This document shows, piece after piece, positions 62,679 to 64,000 of a DNA stretch of 64,000 nucleotides. Under the pieces are notes generated by a model. The model did not search any database and was not told the origin of the DNA. It saw only the letters and a program-made list of their open reading frames with translations. The translations under genes and the position numbers were made by a program. The stretch comes from Prochlorococcus sp. AG-347-L02 (lineage in GTDB: Bacteria > Cyanobacteriota > Cyanobacteriia > PCC-6307 > Cyanobiaceae). The DNA is taken from the NCBI GenBank assembly GCA_003281255.1, contig QCCL01000001.1, forward strand, positions 186,001 to 250,000. Reading direction: 5' to 3'. Each line of letters starts with the position of its first letter. Positions within the stretch are counted from its first letter, which is position 1.

Positions 62679-63047
62679 ATGAACGAAGAAAGTACAAAAA
62701 GTTTTCAAGAATCCCTTTTTTCAGCTTTAAATCTTTTCAACAATCATGAATGGTATGAGGCCCATGATGCTTTTGAAGAAATATGGAATTCTGTAGATGG
62801 TGACGAAAGACAAGTTATCCAAGGAATTTTACAAGTATCTGTTTCTCAGTTTCACTTAAGTAAAGGTAATTTAAATGGAGCTACTATTTTGCTTGGAGAG
62901 GGTTTAGGTAGAATAAAAACTAGAACCAAGATTGATTTAGGGATTGATCTTGAATCCTTCTGCCAATGTTTGGAAGATTTATTGAGAAAATTACAATATA
63001 AAGAATTATTAAATGAGAACGATAAGCCTTTTTTGAAACCCCTTTGA
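62679..63047 (+). CDS. DUF309 protein
   Basis: 122 residues. The family motif FNNHEWYEAHDAFEEIWNS, GILQVSVSQFHLSKGNLNGA, and LGEGLGRIKT. DUF309 is a helical protein of unknown function. 8 bp after typA. Confidence 0.88.
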   Translation: MNEESTKSFQESLFSALNLFNNHEWYEAHDAFEEIWNSVDGDERQVIQGILQVSVSQFHLSKGNLNGATILLGEGLGRIKTRTKIDLGIDLESFCQCLEDLLRKLQYKELLNENDKPFLKPL

Positions 63048-63139
63048 TGAATATATCTTTATCTTCAATTAAATTATTATTATCTATTTCATTTTTTTTT
63101 CAAGAAAACAAGAAAACTAATCGATTTCAAGGAAAATGA
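63047..63139 (+). CDS. Small 30-residue ORF bridging DUF309 and lptB
   Basis: It starts on the last base of the DUF309 stop and ends in an ATGA overlap with lptB. MNISLSSIKLLLSISFFFQE is hydrophobic; the remainder is basic. The perfect overlap on both sides suggests translational coupling; function unknown. Confidence 0.4.
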   Translation: MNISLSSIKLLLSISFFFQENKKTNRFQGK

Positions 63140-63864
63140 ACCTAAAGATTCATAATGTATCCCTTTCAATTAAAGGAAGATTAATCGTAAATAATGTTTC
63201 TATAACTGTAAATCCAGGGGAAGTTGTAGGTTTGATGGGACCTAATGGTGCTGGGAAAACTACAACTTTTAATCTTGCAGTTGGGAATATAAAACCAGAT
63301 AAAGGTGAAATTTTAATGAATGGGAAAAATATAACCAATCTTCCTCTACCAATTAGATCAAGACTTGGATTAGGTTACTTAACTCAGGAAGCGAGTATAT
63401 TTAGAGACCTTACTGTTAAGGATAATATAGATTTGGCTTTACAAAATTCATCTCATAGTAGAGCAGCGATAAGAAATAGAAGAGAACAATTAATTAATGA
63501 ATTTAATTTGAATAACTTTGTAGATAATTATGGTTATCAACTTTCAGGAGGAGAGAGGAGAAGGTGTGAGATAGCTAGGGCTCTCACTGTAGGCAAAAAA
63601 GGACCTAAATATTTGTTATTAGACGAACCTTTTGCTGGGATCGATCCTCTTGCTGTTAATGATCTAAAGAAACTAATTCTTAAATTAAGTAGTGATGGGG
63701 TTGGAATTCTCATTACAGACCATAATGTGAGGGAAACCCTTCTAATTACAAACAAATCATATGTATTAAGTGAAGGAAAAATTTTAGCTAACGGTTCATC
63801 AAGTGAATTGGCTGATAATCCAATAGTCAAGAAGTATTATCTAGGAGATAATTTCAAACTTTGA
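63136..63864 (+). CDS. lptB: LPS export ABC transporter ATPase
   Basis: 242 residues. Walker A GPNGAGKTTTF, LTQEASIFRDLTVKDNI, signature LSGGERRRCEIARAL, Walker B LLLDEPFAGIDP and the LptB-specific ITDHNVRETLLI end. Drives lipopolysaccharide extraction from the inner membrane; the LptA-like protein is at 20314. Confidence 0.95.
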   Translation: MNLKIHNVSLSIKGRLIVNNVSITVNPGEVVGLMGPNGAGKTTTFNLAVGNIKPDKGEILMNGKNITNLPLPIRSRLGLGYLTQEASIFRDLTVKDNIDLALQNSSHSRAAIRNRREQLINEFNLNNFVDNYGYQLSGGERRRCEIARALTVGKKGPKYLLLDEPFAGIDPLAVNDLKKLILKLSSDGVGILITDHNVRETLLITNKSYVLSEGKILANGSSSELADNPIVKKYYLGDNFKL

Positions 63865-63978
63865 AATTCTCTTTTAAAAATAAATTAAAACTTTATTATT
63901 AAAGATTTACTCATATAAGAATGATTTTAATTATTATTTGAATGTCATTAAATATTAAAACTTGAGAAATTTCTAGAA

Positions 63979-64000
63979 ATGATACTAGATAATTTTTTTA
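63979..64000 (+). CDS. Start of next gene, possibly ccsA (cut by window edge)
   Basis: Seven codons (MILDNFF) to the window end. They resemble the N-terminus of picocyanobacterial CcsA (cytochrome c assembly) as I recall it, which would fit next to lptB. Too short to confirm. Confidence 0.3.

Overview
The window is A+T-rich (roughly 30 percent G+C by eye), densely packed with short spacers, and carries markers of a small marine picocyanobacterium. These include chlP, petN, thf1/psb29, a Psb32-like protein, a high-light-inducible (Hlip) protein, pcyA, the two-ligase Sir, SipA, DevBCA, DUF1651 and DUF1499 proteins, and a 6S RNA directly downstream of purK. Gene content and base composition point to a high-light-adapted Prochlorococcus. 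This is inferred from family knowledge, not from a database search. No tRNA, rRNA, CRISPR array, IS element or prophage was seen.

Layout. 0-6.5 kb is conserved core: nadA and a divergent metallophosphoesterase, a Psb32-like protein, a MidA-like methyltransferase, aroB, purK and 6S RNA. 6.5-18.7 kb is an accessory-looking field of about 40 very small genes, many of them single-helix membrane proteins. It holds two DUF1651 operons with near-identical promoters, an adenylation-only LigA-like protein, an Hlip, a DnaJ-type zinc finger protein, DUF3303 and DUF1499 proteins and an SDR. 18.8-20.7 kb holds a K+ channel, cytochrome c6 and an LptA-like protein. 20.7-24.0 kb has a decayed arsR/GAPDH divergon next to pstCAB. 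25.3-31.0 kb is the ligase-associated DNA-repair operon (exonuclease, ATP ligase, DExH helicase, PdeM). 31-37.6 kb is a second field of small or poorly known genes. 37.7-64 kb is core again: petN, thf1, clpP/ftsH, sipA, two M16 peptidases, pcyA-devBCA, a glycosyltransferase, rpsB-tsf, recG, two M15 peptidases, sir, glyS, chlP, typA, DUF309, lptB and the probable first codons of ccsA.

Most notable signals. (1) The rpsB leader contains two perfect interleaved inverted repeats in the order A-B-A'-B'. The second ends in a U-run just before the start codon, so it is a candidate pseudoknot or attenuator. (2) Each DUF1651 gene contains an overlapping out-of-frame 26-codon ORF with a good ribosome binding site. 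The two small peptides are more conserved than the annotated frame there, and both promoters carry a near-match to the cyanobacterial LexA box. This could be an SOS-type small hydrophobic peptide module. (3) arsR is interrupted by one in-frame TGA opposite a 24-codon GAPDH remnant, with intact palindromic operators between them. (4) Several tiny ORFs have strong Shine-Dalgarno sequences or exact stop/start overlaps.

How the genes work together. Much of the recognisable content serves photosynthesis and its repair (Psb32-like, Thf1, FtsH, Hlip, PetN, PetJ, ChlP, SipA). Other groups serve envelope export and maintenance (LptA-like, LptB, DevBCA, VanX/VanY-type peptidases, glycosyltransferase), nutrient uptake (PstCAB, Sir), translation (rpsB, tsf, glyS, typA) and DNA repair (ligase-associated operon, RecG).
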